From Isoetes taiwanensis (lineage: Eukaryota; Streptophyta; Lycopodiopsida; Isoetales; Isoetaceae), in NCBI GenBank assembly GCA_021234155.1, contig JAJEKV010000113.1, positions 2,340,325-2,404,324 of the forward strand: DNA of 64,000 bases. The letters are read 5' to 3'. The translations under genes and the position numbers were made by a program. This document shows positions 1 to 12,191 of this stretch, in pieces; positions within the stretch are counted from its first letter, which is position 1, and each line of letters opens with the position of its first letter. The notes under the pieces are model-generated. The model had not been told where the DNA came from. It was given only the letters and a program-made list of their open reading frames with translations, and ran no database searches.

Positions 1-1396
1 TGCTTTGTTTCTTATAGATGCATATAATTTCGGAGCAGATCCTAATGCTTTGTGTGCTTATGCACCATATTCTCAAAGCATGTCATCCTTAACCACCTGA
101 TCATTACATTGCATGTGCAGTCCGAATGCTGTGGCATCTTGTGGATCTCTTACATTGATGTATTTATCATGCTTTATAGTGTACTTTGGAAACTCATGAA
201 CCAATATGCAAGATGTGAATAACACGATTTATACTCCACAACATTCTCAAATGTCATTTTGCTGATGCCTATCCTACATCTATATGTAAAGGTAAGCTTT
301 GGAGTTGTATCACGAGCTCAAATTTGAAGACTATTTCAAGAGATACATATCAATTTTTTACCTAGAACCATAGTAGCAATTAACTTGTCTACATCTAGAA
401 TTTCCTACAGTTTTTGGAGAGGAGATGGCCACAAAGAGAGTACAATAATTTTATCTCTTTTTGAAGGATCTTTATCATGCATTTAAAGGTCCTAACAACA
501 AGCTTATTTGACTTTGAAATTGTATAGCTAATTAGCCAAGTTTCTGATTATTGACATGTTGTTCCAAACAAAACAGTGAGGATGACATCAAATCAACTAC
601 AACTCTAGCCCATTCTTCTAGCAAGGATAAATAGATAGATTCCTAGAATGCAAATTTCATCATGAATTCTGTGACAAGCTAAAAGTTAGAAAGGGCCTTT
701 GGTAGTGCTTTATTTCTCAAAAGATTGTACATGCAGTTATTTAAATCTTACACTCATGAACTTATTTTAAAGCAATGACTCTTATGACAAAGCAAAAAGG
801 ATTCCCTGAAATCCAACCTACATGAGTTTTTTTTTAGTATGTGGAAACAACGAGGGCTATGTCATCCCTTCAGGCCACCAGAGGAACATTCCCTCTTGCC
901 ACCGAGGGCAACCCTCCGTACAAAGCATCTTTGTTTATCTTTAAGCTCTGCATTGAATGGCTAAGATCGAAATTCTCTCAACATTATGCGTTAAAAAATG
1001 CTAGGTAGCTTGACCGGAACTCAACTCTAGCGCTCTCGGCTGCCATAGCTATCCGAATTCAATCCTTAATTCTTCCATAGCCGGATTCTTTCTTCTTCTG
1101 GTTATTACATGTCTTTCGGAAAATTTAGTATTTTGGATTGCTGTAAAGTTGCAATCATAGATGGGCGTGGATGAATGGAGCATCACACTTGCATTTCCAT
1201 TCGAAGATGCCGTGTGGCCTTGGAGTCTGAAGCACAGAGGAAAATGTTTCTTCTTTTCTCTCCACATAAGTGCAAAACCGACTGATTTCCTTTCGTCATT
1301 AACTCAGTTTTCATCCTCACTTCGTCCATGGAAGCCATAGGTCAGGCTTTTGGAGGCTATATATACTGCTCATATGGGTACCGCTCACATGTACTG

Positions 1397-1484
1397 ATAC
1401 ATAGCCACTTCCAGATCTTGCCCAGGTCTGGAAATAGAGAATACATAGCCACTTCCAGATCTTGCCCAGGTCTGGAAATAGAGA
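1397..1484. repeat. Perfect 44-bp tandem duplication
   Basis: The 44 bases at 1397-1440 are repeated exactly at 1441-1484. Each unit contains an internal near-palindrome around CCAGATCTTG and CCCAGGTCTGG. The identity suggests a recent slippage or small segmental event. Confidence 0.95.
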
Positions 1485-4012
1485 TTATTGACGATCCTAA
1501 GTAGAGGCAAATCATGCTCTGTACTTCATAAATTCCTAATGACAATGTCAAATGTTTTTGTCTAGCTTCAGATGCAAGAACAATGATCAAAAGCTTTAAA
1601 GATTTTTTGAAGAGGTCATTAGAATGAATATAAGCAGGCCATTAGTTGGTCTAAAGCCCAGATTCGTGAATCCATTTATTCAAGAAGGTCAAATGAGCAT
1701 TCTTTCTTCTTTGAGTGTTCATAATATGTCCGTGATAGAATACATTGGTTGCTGCAACGGTGGATTAAAAATTGCCAGAAGAATTGTATGGAAAGCTTCT
1801 ATCATCCATGGCATTGATCTTCAAATATGCAATAAACACAACGTGGTCTACAAAACCTTCAAGTTTTTTAAATAGAAGGACTGTTCTTCTGGAAAGATAA
1901 AGTATGCAAGCATTCTAGACAGGCAAGATACTGCAAATGAGCCCATATGTTTGTCTAGGAGCAGGCATCCTCATGGTCATCTCTCTGGGCAGATGTGTTG
2001 TATGAATGTATTACGGTTCACGTAATACAGAGTAGTGAAGGAAATGTACAAAAGAACCTAGCTCTTATATTAGGACCAATATGACCAACCTTCAATTCAG
2101 CGTTCGTCTAAATATCATGTCTAAAAAATAAAATGATAGAATTAATACTTAGCCGAGAAGCCTCAACTATCATCACTTATAGCAACTTCAATATGTAGCA
2201 AAATAACAGCGGGTTCCAGGGGGATTTGATATGGATATAATTCCTGAAACCATAGACCATATCCCTAAAACAATTCAATAAGTTATTATAAAAAAAAAAA
2301 CATAGATTTAAGATAAAAAATAAGCATGTTAGCTCACTGGTTAGATTGGTTATAGTCGTCTTATTAAGACATTGAGTTATTTTGGTAGAGCTTCGAGCTC
2401 CCGTATTTCATATTCTAAAACCTTAAGCGAAGTCGTATAGAGGCTCGATATACCATCAAAACCTTAAGCAAACTCGTATTTGACATCTCAAAATCATAGG
2501 CGCCCCCAACCATAAATGAGCATAAGCGAAACGAGAGGTGCCCAGAGGCTCCAACATACAGTCTGGGCTGTAGGATTGACAGATCCGACGACTGTGGTAG
2601 TTCAGGGTGCACCTCGTTTAGAATATGTAGCAATCCAGCAGTAACAACAGATCTTTTCAATTCAAGGCAAATCCAGCAGTAACAACAGATCCTTTCTTGG
2701 AATAATTTTTTGCCAATTGGCTAAGTGGAATAATGTGTGTATCTCATTGCATCCAGAAATGAAATAGCACATTAAAGGCAGACTTGCAACACCTAGAAAT
2801 GGATGACATGTGCATTGTTGTAGGATCTCAGGTTTTGACAGAGCTATGGAAAACATGTGATAACAAATAAGAAGGCCTATTTAAAGTAGGCAGTGCATGT
2901 ACCTATGAAGGACGCCCTCCAAATAATGGCCGGTAATGTTTCCCAGCAAAAAGAGAGTAGAAATGGGCAAGAAGAATTGGACACTCGTGTTCTTATCAAT
3001 AGCTGAAGGAAGCCAACCAGCGTGCGATGCAACATATGTCCCTTGAATAACATTTCACGTCTTCTCAAGTTATCTACTAGAACAATTGTAGCAATAGAAG
3101 AGAAAACTCCTTACTTTCCCATGCTCGGGGTCCATATCAAGCATATTTATTGCACATGGTTCTGCAAGCAACTCTAGTGCCATGCCATTTTAATAAAAAG
3201 AAACAGTAAACATCTCTTTTGCAAGCTTAGGTTCAAACATTGGTCCATTTTGCAGGATCTATCTCATGCATTGAGCAGCCTGTTCCCTGTGGTAATCAAA
3301 TTCATCAGTTACAGCAATAAAAAATGACGTAGACCTTACCATCAATAGAGATCCTTGGATTTGCTACTAATGTTGTAAAAGATCCTCTCTAACCATTGAT
3401 ACATTCTTGGAGTCAATAACAAATCATGAGGTCGCTATTTACAAATTGTTTGGCCTCTTAGGTAGACAACAAATTTCTTCCCACTAAGTTTCGTAAGCAC
3501 ATAAGGTAGGTTGTTGAGAGTTATGAACAGTTTTAAATTAACTACTAGTTTTAAAGGCGACTCCAACATATTTACAGCATTGCATGCATAGCTTGACATA
3601 AGAGAATCAGTTTTCATAGAATAATATCTGTCAGGTAATAGGTAATGGTCATGTATTCATATAATTGTTAAGGCAAAAAGACTAAACAACATCAAACTAT
3701 CATAGAGATTTCAAATGATACAGAAGAACAACGCAGCCCCTATAGTGGCAATGTGGACACAGTCTGAGCAAGAAGAGATACAGGGAAGTGGATTAAAAAG
3801 CATACCTTTTTTTCTGCCATTTTGTCTCCCGAAACTGCCTTGTAAGTCATGCATTTTTTTGTTTTGACAAAACTGCCTTGTCCACGACAACAAACAGAAG
3901 CTTAGGCATTTTTGTTCTCAAGTAAAACAACTGACTTGAGCTCTATCGGCACCAGATTCAATAAACTGTCTCCACCAGTCTCTACCACACAGCAAAATAT
4001 AATCGATACCCT

Positions 4013-4060
4013 GCTTACAAATGCGTTGTTAAAATGCATTTCAACAATGCATTTGTAAGC
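4013..4060. repeat. 48-bp near-perfect hairpin
   Basis: GCTTACAAATGC (4013-4024) is the exact reverse complement of 4049-4060. The complementarity continues inward through GTTGTT/AACAAT with one wobble position to a central AAATGCATTT palindrome, so almost the whole 48 bases fold. A partial third arm (GTTGTTGAAATGCA) follows at 4064-4077. Confidence 0.85.
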
Positions 4061-5194
4061 AGCGTTGTTGAAATGCAAGGTGAGGCCATGGAGAGCCCTA
4101 TGAACTCCAGCCATCAATTTGGCCACAACGATGGGTTTGGGGCCAGATATGTCTGGAATTGAGCCCAACAGAACCCATTTGGCCCAAACAGGGCAGAACT
4201 TTGCTTCTTATCGCCAAGGTTGCTTGCACAACAAGAATGATTGATTACTTGCAGAATAAGAGAGGGGAAGATCCAAAGGGAAAAATCCACAGGACGGCCA
4301 TGCAGTCTGATTCAATTCAATTGGAAGCAATGTGCACTCTGATTCAGAAAGGAGAAGCGCTAGACCCTTCCAGACCCATATCCAGCCAGGATCCCTCCCC
4401 ATATCTAGACCAGATCTGCCATAGCAGATTCATCCTAGATCAAACCACTGATTTTTTTTTACACTGCCCCTTATGGCAAGGCCCCGGATTGCAGGCTTGG
4501 TAATACCTTGGATATCATCATGGAGGACCTTGCGACGTCCTTGAAGATGCTTGGAGAATTTGGATATGGCAAAACAGGGATGTGGCAAGTGTAGGAGCAT
4601 CCAAAGCCAGATTTGCTTGCACAACAAAAAACGCGAAGGGAAAAAAAATAGAGAGCAAAATTTCTAGATTACACGTGTCAAGCGTAAATTCATTCTTAGG
4701 GTGAGATTCCATTAGAGTGGGCGTCTTTTATTGACGTTGCACTAAAAGTCTCCATATTAAAATAAAATGTTTGCCCATGAGATTCCATGCTCATGCACGT
4801 CCTTTTGAAAAAAAAAAGCAGATCAAGAACAGGATGTTAACCTTCCCTCCCACGTGGCGATAAGAGATAGGTGATTATATTTTTATTTTCTAAAGGACAA
4901 AGATTATTGGCTGACAGTTAAAAAATAGTTAAAATATTGACACCTTGGCATATGCACATAAAGACCAGGCAAAATGGAATATGTCAAGCCTCTTAATTTT
5001 TAGACGTGTCGAAACTTTATTTGCTTGTAATTAAAAGTTAAGTTCTAAATGCCATAGTTGAATCTCACCCTTATACAGAAAAAATAGGCTAAAAAAATAT
5101 TTGGCTCAAACAAAAAAGGAAGCTGCATTATATATGTTGGGAAAAGATGCATGGTCCATCTTATTTGCTATGTGACAAATGTTATCTATTTTAA

Positions 5195-5243
5195 CACTAC
5201 AAGAAACTTATCGCGGCCGCCAAGGCCGCCGCAAACGTTTCTC
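5195..5243 (+). mobile_element. Orphan CACTA-type terminus
   Basis: The sequence begins CACTACAAGAAAC, the standard 5' end of plant CACTA (En/Spm) DNA transposons, followed by a GC-rich subterminal stretch (GCGGCCGCCAAGGCCGCCGC). Roughly 49 bases align with a second terminus at 48384-48432 (shared ACTACAAGAAA, GGCCAA, CAAACRTTTCTC), so a real family end is likely. No matching right end (inverted, ending TTTCTTGTAGTG) occurs downstream in this window, so the element is truncated or its partner was lost. Confidence 0.6.
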
Positions 5244-5457
5244 TTTCCCAACCTTTTGTATACAATGAAAATTTAATTTTATTTGGATCATATCATACAT
5301 AATTCAAGAACACGTGGGACTTGGACCCGCACTGTTTCCATATGGTCTCGTGCTCGTATGATAGATGGGTGTTATTTCAAGTACTATGAGACTCTCATTT
5401 CACCAACTTCATTATGTTCTATTCTTTTACCTCCTTTTTTTCCCATGTTTTCCTCTT

Positions 5458-5780
5458 CTACCACTCGATGGGAGTCAGTGGGTTTTGAGCCTGGGTGGGG
5501 TCGCCCATTACCAATGGCCTGACCACTAGACCACAACTGCAGTGGGATTTCTTGTCCATTCTTTATTTTGCACCACCCGGTGTGTGTCATGGGTTTTGAG
5601 CCTGGGTGGGGGTCGTCCATGACCAAGGGTCTGACCACTAGATCACGACCGCAGTGGTTTTTTTTCCTTTTTGTCTAGTTTGTGCTCTTGCATCATCCAA
5701 TGATAGTCAGTGGGTTTTGAGCCTGGATGGGGGTTGCCCATGACCAATGGCCTGACTGACCACTAGACGAACATTGCGAT
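5458..5780 (-). repeat. Three tandem tRNA-derived SINE-like units
   Basis: Three diverged units of about 88 bases lie at 5458-5545, 5570-5657 and 5691-5780. On the minus strand each carries TGGTCTAGTGGTCAG, a good RNA polymerase III A box of the tRNA type, then after about 30 bases a B-box-like CAGGCTCAAAACCCA. This is the arrangement of a tRNA-derived SINE head. No cloverleaf with a full acceptor stem is apparent and the B box departs from consensus, so these are pseudo-tRNA or SINE heads, not functional tRNA genes. Confidence 0.5.
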
Positions 5781-6160
5781 GTATGCCTTTTACAAATCCC
5801 ATCCCTCCATTATTTATTGTCTTTAAATTAAAGAAAGTGGGTCAATGACATCTCATGGTAATGAAACAACAGGCCATCTATCATCCGGGCTTGGAAGTTG
5901 GTACATGCGACAGGCTAGGGCGTACCTTTGTCGAAGGCTAGTTCGGTGCTTGATATCCTTTACGTCTACTAATTCACCTGTACAAAGGAAGAAGATACTC
6001 TTAATATGTTGAACAACAAGGCATCCATCACCCAGGACTGTAAGATGGTACTTGTAGAAGGTTAAGACATACCTTAGTGGGAGTCCAAATCGGTATGCAC
6101 ATTTTTCTTTCGAGCTACTGGCTTGGGTGATCAAAAGACGGATTAAGAAATAGTACCTCA

Positions 6161-7450
6161 TCATAAGAGTAGCTCTCTGTAGACGACATTCTTGGTGCAC
6201 CTCGCCATGTTCTCTGGCAAAAGGAGGATGAGCACGTCCTGCCTATTCTGCATGCGAGTAAGTGCCATGTATAGCTGGCCATGTGCAAACACCTCGGAAC
6301 GGAGGTCGATGACGACACGATCTAAAGTCAGCCCCTGGCAACTATTGAAAGTGGTCGAGTAAGATAATCGAAGGGGCAATTACCTTATATGTATGGTCCA
6401 AGGGCGATTATCTGGCTGGTAGAAGAAATCGGCTCTAGAGATTGGATATGTGCATGAGTCATCGTCTAATGCTTCGTCTAGTACCCTCACCATTACAAAC
6501 TTTGTGTGCACCGATACAATCATAACCCTCGCGTTCTTCACAAGACTCTTTTCCATGTCTAGTCGCTTCATAATATGACATATAGCACCCACCTTAAGCT
6601 TGAGCTCGTGGTTGGGTATTCCGAAATGTGTAAGGTTATTAAGGAAATCGGATGTTGCATATGCATGATCGTGTATGATTTCATCTTGTTAGGATACATG
6701 ATCATGGTTGTAATACGACTTTTCATAACCAGGAACTCTATCCAGGATGCGATAGTTGAAGTTATCAACACTCTTGTTGATCGACGAGAGGAAGTTGCGT
6801 TTCTTGCACGTCGTTAGATCTCGAAGGATGTTAGAGTAATACAGGAATTCAATCGTATCTGTTATGTTCGTAGTTGTATTGAAGATGTCCAGTGAGTCCG
6901 TGGATTGCTCCCAGTCCTCTCCTATGCGATCGACAAATTGCATTAGTTCAGGATCATCTGCATTTCGGATAGGTTCTTCCAATCTTAGGACACGAAAACT
7001 CTTCCACAGCATTGATGATTTTATGGATGCACTGTATGCTGCAGTTTTCCCTCCCCCCTTGACGATGGCGCAACCTGTCTGAAGTCTCCAGAAGCAATAA
7101 AGTGTTTGCCTCCAAATGGGAGGTTATTTCTACATATTCGTTGCAGTAGGTGATCAATGCTTTCTATGACAGCCTTGTTAGCCATGGGGAACTCATCCCA
7201 AATGCTAATCTTAGCTGCAACCAATAGATCTGCTGCTCCATATTCACAGCCTATCATCGAGTGAGCCCTGCATTGTTTTCCTCCACGGGTATCTGAAAAA
7301 GCGAGTTGGTTGTTCGTCCACCCTGGTATTGGCGAGCAGCTAATGCCATTGTACCACATGGAAGCACTATGCCTCAATTGCCTCGTATAGACAGGCATAT
7401 GCAATTCAAGAGGAATGTTTTTCCTCTACCAACTTTCCCATCTATGAATA
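6161..7450 (-). pseudogene. Helitron Pif1-type helicase domain, frameshifted
   Basis: Read on the minus strand. A Walker A motif D-G-K-V-G-R-G-K-T is encoded at about 7416-7442; the family usually has G-P-G-G-T-G-K-T, so the third to fifth positions have drifted but the GxxxxGKT skeleton remains. Motif II W-D-E-F-P-M-A and motif III G-D-F-R-Q-V-A-P lie in 7021-7404. L-W-K-S-F-R-V-L-R-L follows in 6689-7012. Motifs V and VI (S-C-Q-G-L-T-L-D and H-G-Q-L-Y-M-A-L-T-R) lie in 6161-6379. The Walker A frame and the motif II/III frame differ, and the stretch between them (7300-7410) is best read in a third frame, so at least two small indels are present. Confidence 0.85.
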
Positions 7451-7944
7451 TTGGTTGGTTGCTTTGTGGCAATTCTAACCACGCATGAATGAAATGTATA
7501 TCTCTTGCTGATCATTTTTCATCCTGCTCGACATTTTCGCTGCAGCATTTAAATATCCTTCGTGGTCAGAAAATTTCTGGCGCTCATGCATAATGTCTCT
7601 CCCAACACGAGGCTGGAGTTGGAGGCCAAATGTCGTGATACTGGTACTATGTTGTGTTAGAATATTGTTGATTAAATGCAGGGATTCGTTGAAGGTGATC
7701 GACTCATCATTTGGATATTCGTCTAGTAGGTCGGCGCTCATGGGTACTTGGAACCTAGTCCATAGCTCCATCGCTGGTCCTTGGTCAAGCAATAACATAG
7801 CAAAAAGAAAACGTAGCTGTCTGGAATTCAATGACAGGGAAACTGCCTCCTCCATAACTAGAGTTGCTTCATTATGTGTCGCGAGCAAACCCTCGGGACC
7901 AATGGCCTATTGATATGTCTCATAGTGATGGTCGTTAACTACCT

Positions 7945-9339
7945 TTAGCTCATCCCAAGACCTTGCAAGACGATGCAACAAAATTTGCCGCAAGTAGAAT
8001 GCCTCGCCAACCCTAAGTAGAAGCAAACGTATTCTACATACCAATGGCTATCTCGACCTTTTCCTCTCAATGTTTTTGTAAAACCTTCATGTTCTTGTTC
8101 CATGTAAGATCCAAGTTCAGATGCTAATGCCGAACTATACGCTGCCAACATGTATTGTTCATAGTATTGAATATATGTAAGCGTATCAAATACCTGATCA
8201 ATAGGCCGCAAGAAGTAGCGGTCTAGTAATGACCTCGTGTTTGGAAGCAACAGGTGGAGAGGCAGGCATTTTACGGCAGGAGACTTGTTTGTTACGTCGT
8301 ACAACATTATTCTCCACGATGCCTCCATGGCAGAAAGATAGTGTGCCTTCAAGTAGTCACGTAACTCATTCCTGTTATTTGGTGTGGCAGTCTGGCCTTG
8401 AGAGCTGTGTTCAGATGCGTGCATTGTATCAAGATTTGGGTTCTCACTATTAAGGCCCTGCTCGTCATGGCCCGATGATGGTTGTGCACCTGAATGCCTC
8501 TCTCGAGTTATTTGGAATCTAGTTGTATCAAAACCCTTATATATGTAGCCATATAAATAAGAAAAGATATGCACGGTAGACGCGACGTCAACCATAATAT
8601 GGCAATCGAGTGCATGGAGCAAAAATGCATTGTATGGTACTATCCATGTATCGTCTATGCTCCTCCTCCCGTGTTGCACGTATCCCTTTGAATCAAGATG
8701 TGTTGTTGTATTGATTGGCTTTGGATAGTTGTAACAGCATGGAGACTGACCCAGGGAGCACCGATCAGCATGTCTATGTGTCATGAATTTTTGAACCTGG
8801 CCACGAAGAATTGGATCAGTCGGTAGTTCCGCAGATATAATGTCATCTACACACTCTATCGGTATATCTTGCTCGGTACGCAACACAAGATGCGCGTGAG
8901 GGAGCCCACGCTTTTGAAACTCCACCACTGTTATTATGTATGACACACGTTGGAAGAACTTATGTAACAATTCTTTCAATCGCTTTAGTCTTCCATGGAA
9001 ACATCGAACTACAGTCATAGGTATATCAGACGCAGTTTGCCCAGGGCTAAGGGCACTCCTTATTTCTGGCCAGTTTGAATTCGTAGTCATCGTAATGAAT
9101 GGCGTTGGACGACCCTTTGCCCTCGAAAGCGCTAACACATCTGCAACCTGAACAGAACACCATCTTTGGCAACCCAGGAACGTCGAAGGCAGTATAACGT
9201 CACTCTGATCATCATTTTCCCGCTCATAGTAGTCCTCGTCGTACTGAATTCTTTTATTCCGAAAGGCAGAAGTTCTGAAGTAATTTAGACGCGCGTCCTC
9301 GACTCTTGAGTACATGTCCACTAGGTACTCCCCACACAA
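7945..9339 (-). pseudogene. Helitron Rep (HUH, two-tyrosine) nuclease domain
   Basis: An uninterrupted 464-codon frame. Residues 47-140 match the Helitron_like_N pattern (V-I-L-P-S-T-F-L-G, then P-T-P-F-I-T-M-T-T-N and W-P-E-I-R). The metal-binding motif is F-Q-K-R-G-L-P-H-A-H-L, with the HUH histidines at 148 and 150. The nucleophile motif is Y-L-Y-G-Y-I-Y-K-G, with the paired tyrosines at about 261 and 265. All key catalytic residues of the family are therefore present here, although the whole protein is broken up- and downstream. The terminal residues run off the conserved domain. It is marked as a pseudogene because it is one segment of a disrupted protein. Confidence 0.9.
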
Positions 9340-10009
9340 ATGCCCAAGTCATGCAACAGTCTTGATCTGTACCACTGTAGCTGTGTTAGACCATGTTCAT
9401 TTGTCGGACCCCATCCCAGTGTACCATGTGGAAAGAGGAGTGGGTACTGCAAAGGTTCATACATGGGGTCAAGAATATTCATGAAAGTCAGTTCACCTTC
9501 GTTCCGAGCCCAGAATCCCCCAACTCGAGATGTAACATCAGCCATATTATTAATCTCTGCAATGGCCGCCATTTCATCTTCGCCGATTACACCTTCAAGT
9601 GTAATAATGCCGAAGGCACATTCATGCTTCCCATTGTCCGAAGGTTTATAATGAATGGATTTATTTGGTCCAGGATCGAACCGATAGTTGCAATCCGCTG
9701 GAATGGCACGCTTTGAAGCCCCGCTTGTGTGTAGAGTTGTGCATCATCATATATGTACCAATGTATTGGATGTCCCATGTCTCTCGTTGGGGGCAAGCAG
9801 TAATACGTACGCCCCATGATCGCAGCCGATGATAGATAACCTAAATCGACAAACCTTCCATCGACACCAAGCACACTAAAACAGAATAGCTTATTTTTCT
9901 TCCTATAGAGTCAATTGAAGCCCGGCATGGCACATAAATTAACCAATGCTCCAGGCAAAGAAGGTAACTGTGGGAGTAGCCACCTACCCTTGTTACAACA
10001 AAACCCATT

Positions 10010-11541
10010 TGTGACGTCCCCTACTTCCTCTACGATGCTCCCATCGTATCGGAAGGCGGAGTTCACCCCCCTGACAGCCAAACTGGCAGGGGCCATCCAC
10101 TTGACGCCAATCCCAAGAACTGGGCCATGAGGAATAGTGGATGGGTCATTTGCCCCGTCTTCCTTCGGGTCGATCTAGCTGCGGAAGCGCGAATAAACAT
10201 GAACACATGACATCAATACATCAATAAAGTCACCTCGAAGGGTGAATACATCATAACATAACATGCATAATAACATCAACATAAATAATAGCAACAAAAA
10301 GGGAATCCTACCCAAGGCTCAGACTCATGGGGGATCGACTGACGGCTTGGGTCTCCAGAAGTCAATGCAGACCGAATTCATGGCAATTGGATTGGGTTGG
10401 CATAAGAACATGGCTGTTGGGTAGTCCACTCCATCCGCCCCTCCCGTGCACACTTTGCAGAGTAGTTGGGACCGGACCGTAGCCTGCCGGGTGCATAGCC
10501 AAGAGGGCTACTGCTGGGTTGCATCTCCCCAGTCCCGAGGAGGCAGGAGGAGAGTCACCTCCCCTCTAGAGGCATGCATGCCCATCACAGGCGGCTAGAG
10601 GGCCACTGCCCGTATTCGACTTGAACCCTATTGAAGGTGACGCATCACCCAAGAGGTGTCGAGCTCATGCCTTGCCCACACGCAGTGGCAAACTATTAAG
10701 CCTAGCCCACTAAGATCCCCGGTAGGTTTTACACACCAGACGGATCAATCTGTGATGGGACAAGTCCTCCTTATCCACCGGTCTAGCCTCGCCACCCACA
10801 ACCAGGCGGGCTCCTGTGCACGGGCCGCATTAATTGGGAATTAATGAGGTTATCTAGATCATCTGCTACAGAGGCTTTCAGGGTCTCCACCCCCCTTTCC
10901 CAATACATAGCAGAGCATAGAGTGGAATCACCAGCATCATCAAAGAACTGAAATGTAGAATAACATCTAATCTATCTACCTAAACATCCAGAGTTAGGTT
11001 CCTTTGTTAGAGCTTGTGATCTCAGGATCTATAAGGACTCTAAGGCTGAACTAACATGTTAAACCAGCTCATTGCCGGACTAAAAGTCGGCATTGCACAA
11101 CAGAATAATCATTTACCTGATCTCTGACTCGCTCTAACTCCTCGGAATGTGTCCATGCCTTCGTTCAGGCTGAAGGCGGCTGCTCCTGGAACATCTGTTG
11201 TGCAAATGCGGCTTTTCGGCGCCTGGCAATGCGAACTAGGGTCTTGGCTTGGCCGGAATGGCTCAGGGAAACCCTAATTGCGAAAGAAGAAAAGTTTAGG
11301 GTTTCCTCTTTGGTTCCTTATATGTGAACTTTTAGGGTTAGGTTAGATAGAAGGGATCAAATGGGGTATTGCCACTTGGCAAAGGGGTTTTAGTTGTATA
11401 TATGTTTAATATACATGCACAACTTACGAGGTTGCCCCCTAGGTGCAACCCTTTACGGCTCTCAAGTACTTGTCATTATGTACGTGTGACGTGGCAGTAT
11501 AATATACGTATTCGGATCGTATGTTATGCTGGAACATCACA
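10010..11541 (-). repeat. 3' LTR of the gypsy element (1532 bp)
   Basis: TG...CA ends within an inverted terminal motif (TGTGACGTC at 10010; reverse complement of the other end TGTGATGTTCC). Bases 10010-10127 and about 11020-11541 are near-identical to the 5' LTR; the middle 892 bases (10128-11019) are missing from the 5' copy. Parts of that middle block also match the fragment at 54071-54525, so the long form is ancestral and the short one deleted. Confidence 0.9.
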
Positions 11542-11554
11542 TTCTCCCCACCTT
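11542..11554 (-). other. Polypurine tract next to 3' LTR
   Basis: The minus strand reads AAGGTGGGGAGAA immediately before the LTR start TGTGATG. This is the expected position and composition of the plus-strand priming site of an LTR retrotransposon. Confidence 0.8.
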
Positions 11555-12191
11555 GAATTGATGTTGTCCTCAGCATCACGCGTCTCCCCACCTTGGAAAC
11601 CTGCATACCCTGCAATTACATTTGATATATATATAGTTTTACAATATAATTACCCCAAGGTAATATTTTAATTTATCATAACACATCCTTGTTTAATATC
11701 ATACTATAATAAGAGGTTCTTTGGCCCTCTTACTTTGTCGTTTATTATTCACAAAATTTTATGGCTTATACCATTAATTTTAGCAGAGCTCCAAAATTCT
11801 CTAATTAAGGTTCCTGCTGCTAGACTCTCCTATTGGCCTGCAGGTCCAACACTACGTCAGTATACATATAATTATTTTAAAGTTGGTTGTTAGGGAACCA
11901 CCCATTAATTACAATTTATATGGATGCAAGGCTAATCTCCCGGCGTAGGAAGATTATGTTTCTTCCATCTTGGCCATGGAGAAAGAGCCCTATCATGCCT
12001 AGGATGCTCACTCATGCCTACACCTTTAGTTGCCTTTGGCGTGAAGGGTGGTGTCCTTCCCGTATTTGGGCGTGAAGGATGGCGTCCTTCCCATAGTAAG
12101 CATTGACTAGAGGTGCTTTCCTATCAATGCATGCCTGAATGACCTCTTCTCTCTCAAGGTCGTCTACTTCCGTGGGACGGAAGTAGACTTT
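11555..12191 (-). other. Retroelement 3' untranslated interior
   Basis: About 640 AT-rich bases between the end of the pol remnant and the purine tract. The plus strand contains a duplicated phrase about GGCGTGAAGG(G/A)TGG near 12037-12080. No coding signal is seen. By position this is the 3' untranslated part of the retroelement. Confidence 0.5.

Larger units (their letters stand above)
1..5194. other. Gene-poor flank without a recognisable gene
   Basis: About 5.2 kb of AT-rich DNA. Short open frames occur on both strands (for example 1049-1267 minus, 2415-2660 minus, 4159-4503 plus), but none shows a protein motif I recognise, and several overlap each other antisense, as expected by chance. 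Sub-features worth recording are the 44-bp duplication at 1397-1484 and the hairpin at 4013-4060. I see no tRNA, rRNA or promoter-like structure that I could defend. Confidence 0.5.
5853..10009 (-). pseudogene. Helitron Rep-helicase, downstream part
   Basis: This part starts at the gypsy junction with the block G-F-C-C-N-K-G-R-W (just below 10009). It runs through an in-frame TGA at 9911-9913 into the Helitron_like_N region (9321-9874; P-L-Q-Y-P-L-L-F-P-H-G), the Rep nuclease (7945-9339), a linker (7475-7888) and the helicase (6161-7450). The frame shifts repeatedly between these blocks. Some breaks may be introns, but frame changes inside the helicase around 7300-7410 are true lesions. The C-terminal tract 5853-6200 contains a roughly 140-bp imperfect tandem duplication (5866-5950 against 6010-6090). 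The protein would nick and unwind DNA during rolling-circle-like transposition. Confidence 0.88.

Noticed and set aside
4159-4503. 114-aa ORF
   Set aside because: No motif, overlapped antisense by other frames, and no expression signal visible.
5471-5545. Functional tRNA gene on the minus strand
   Set aside because: A-box-like motif is good, but no proper acceptor stem, anticodon arm or consensus B box.
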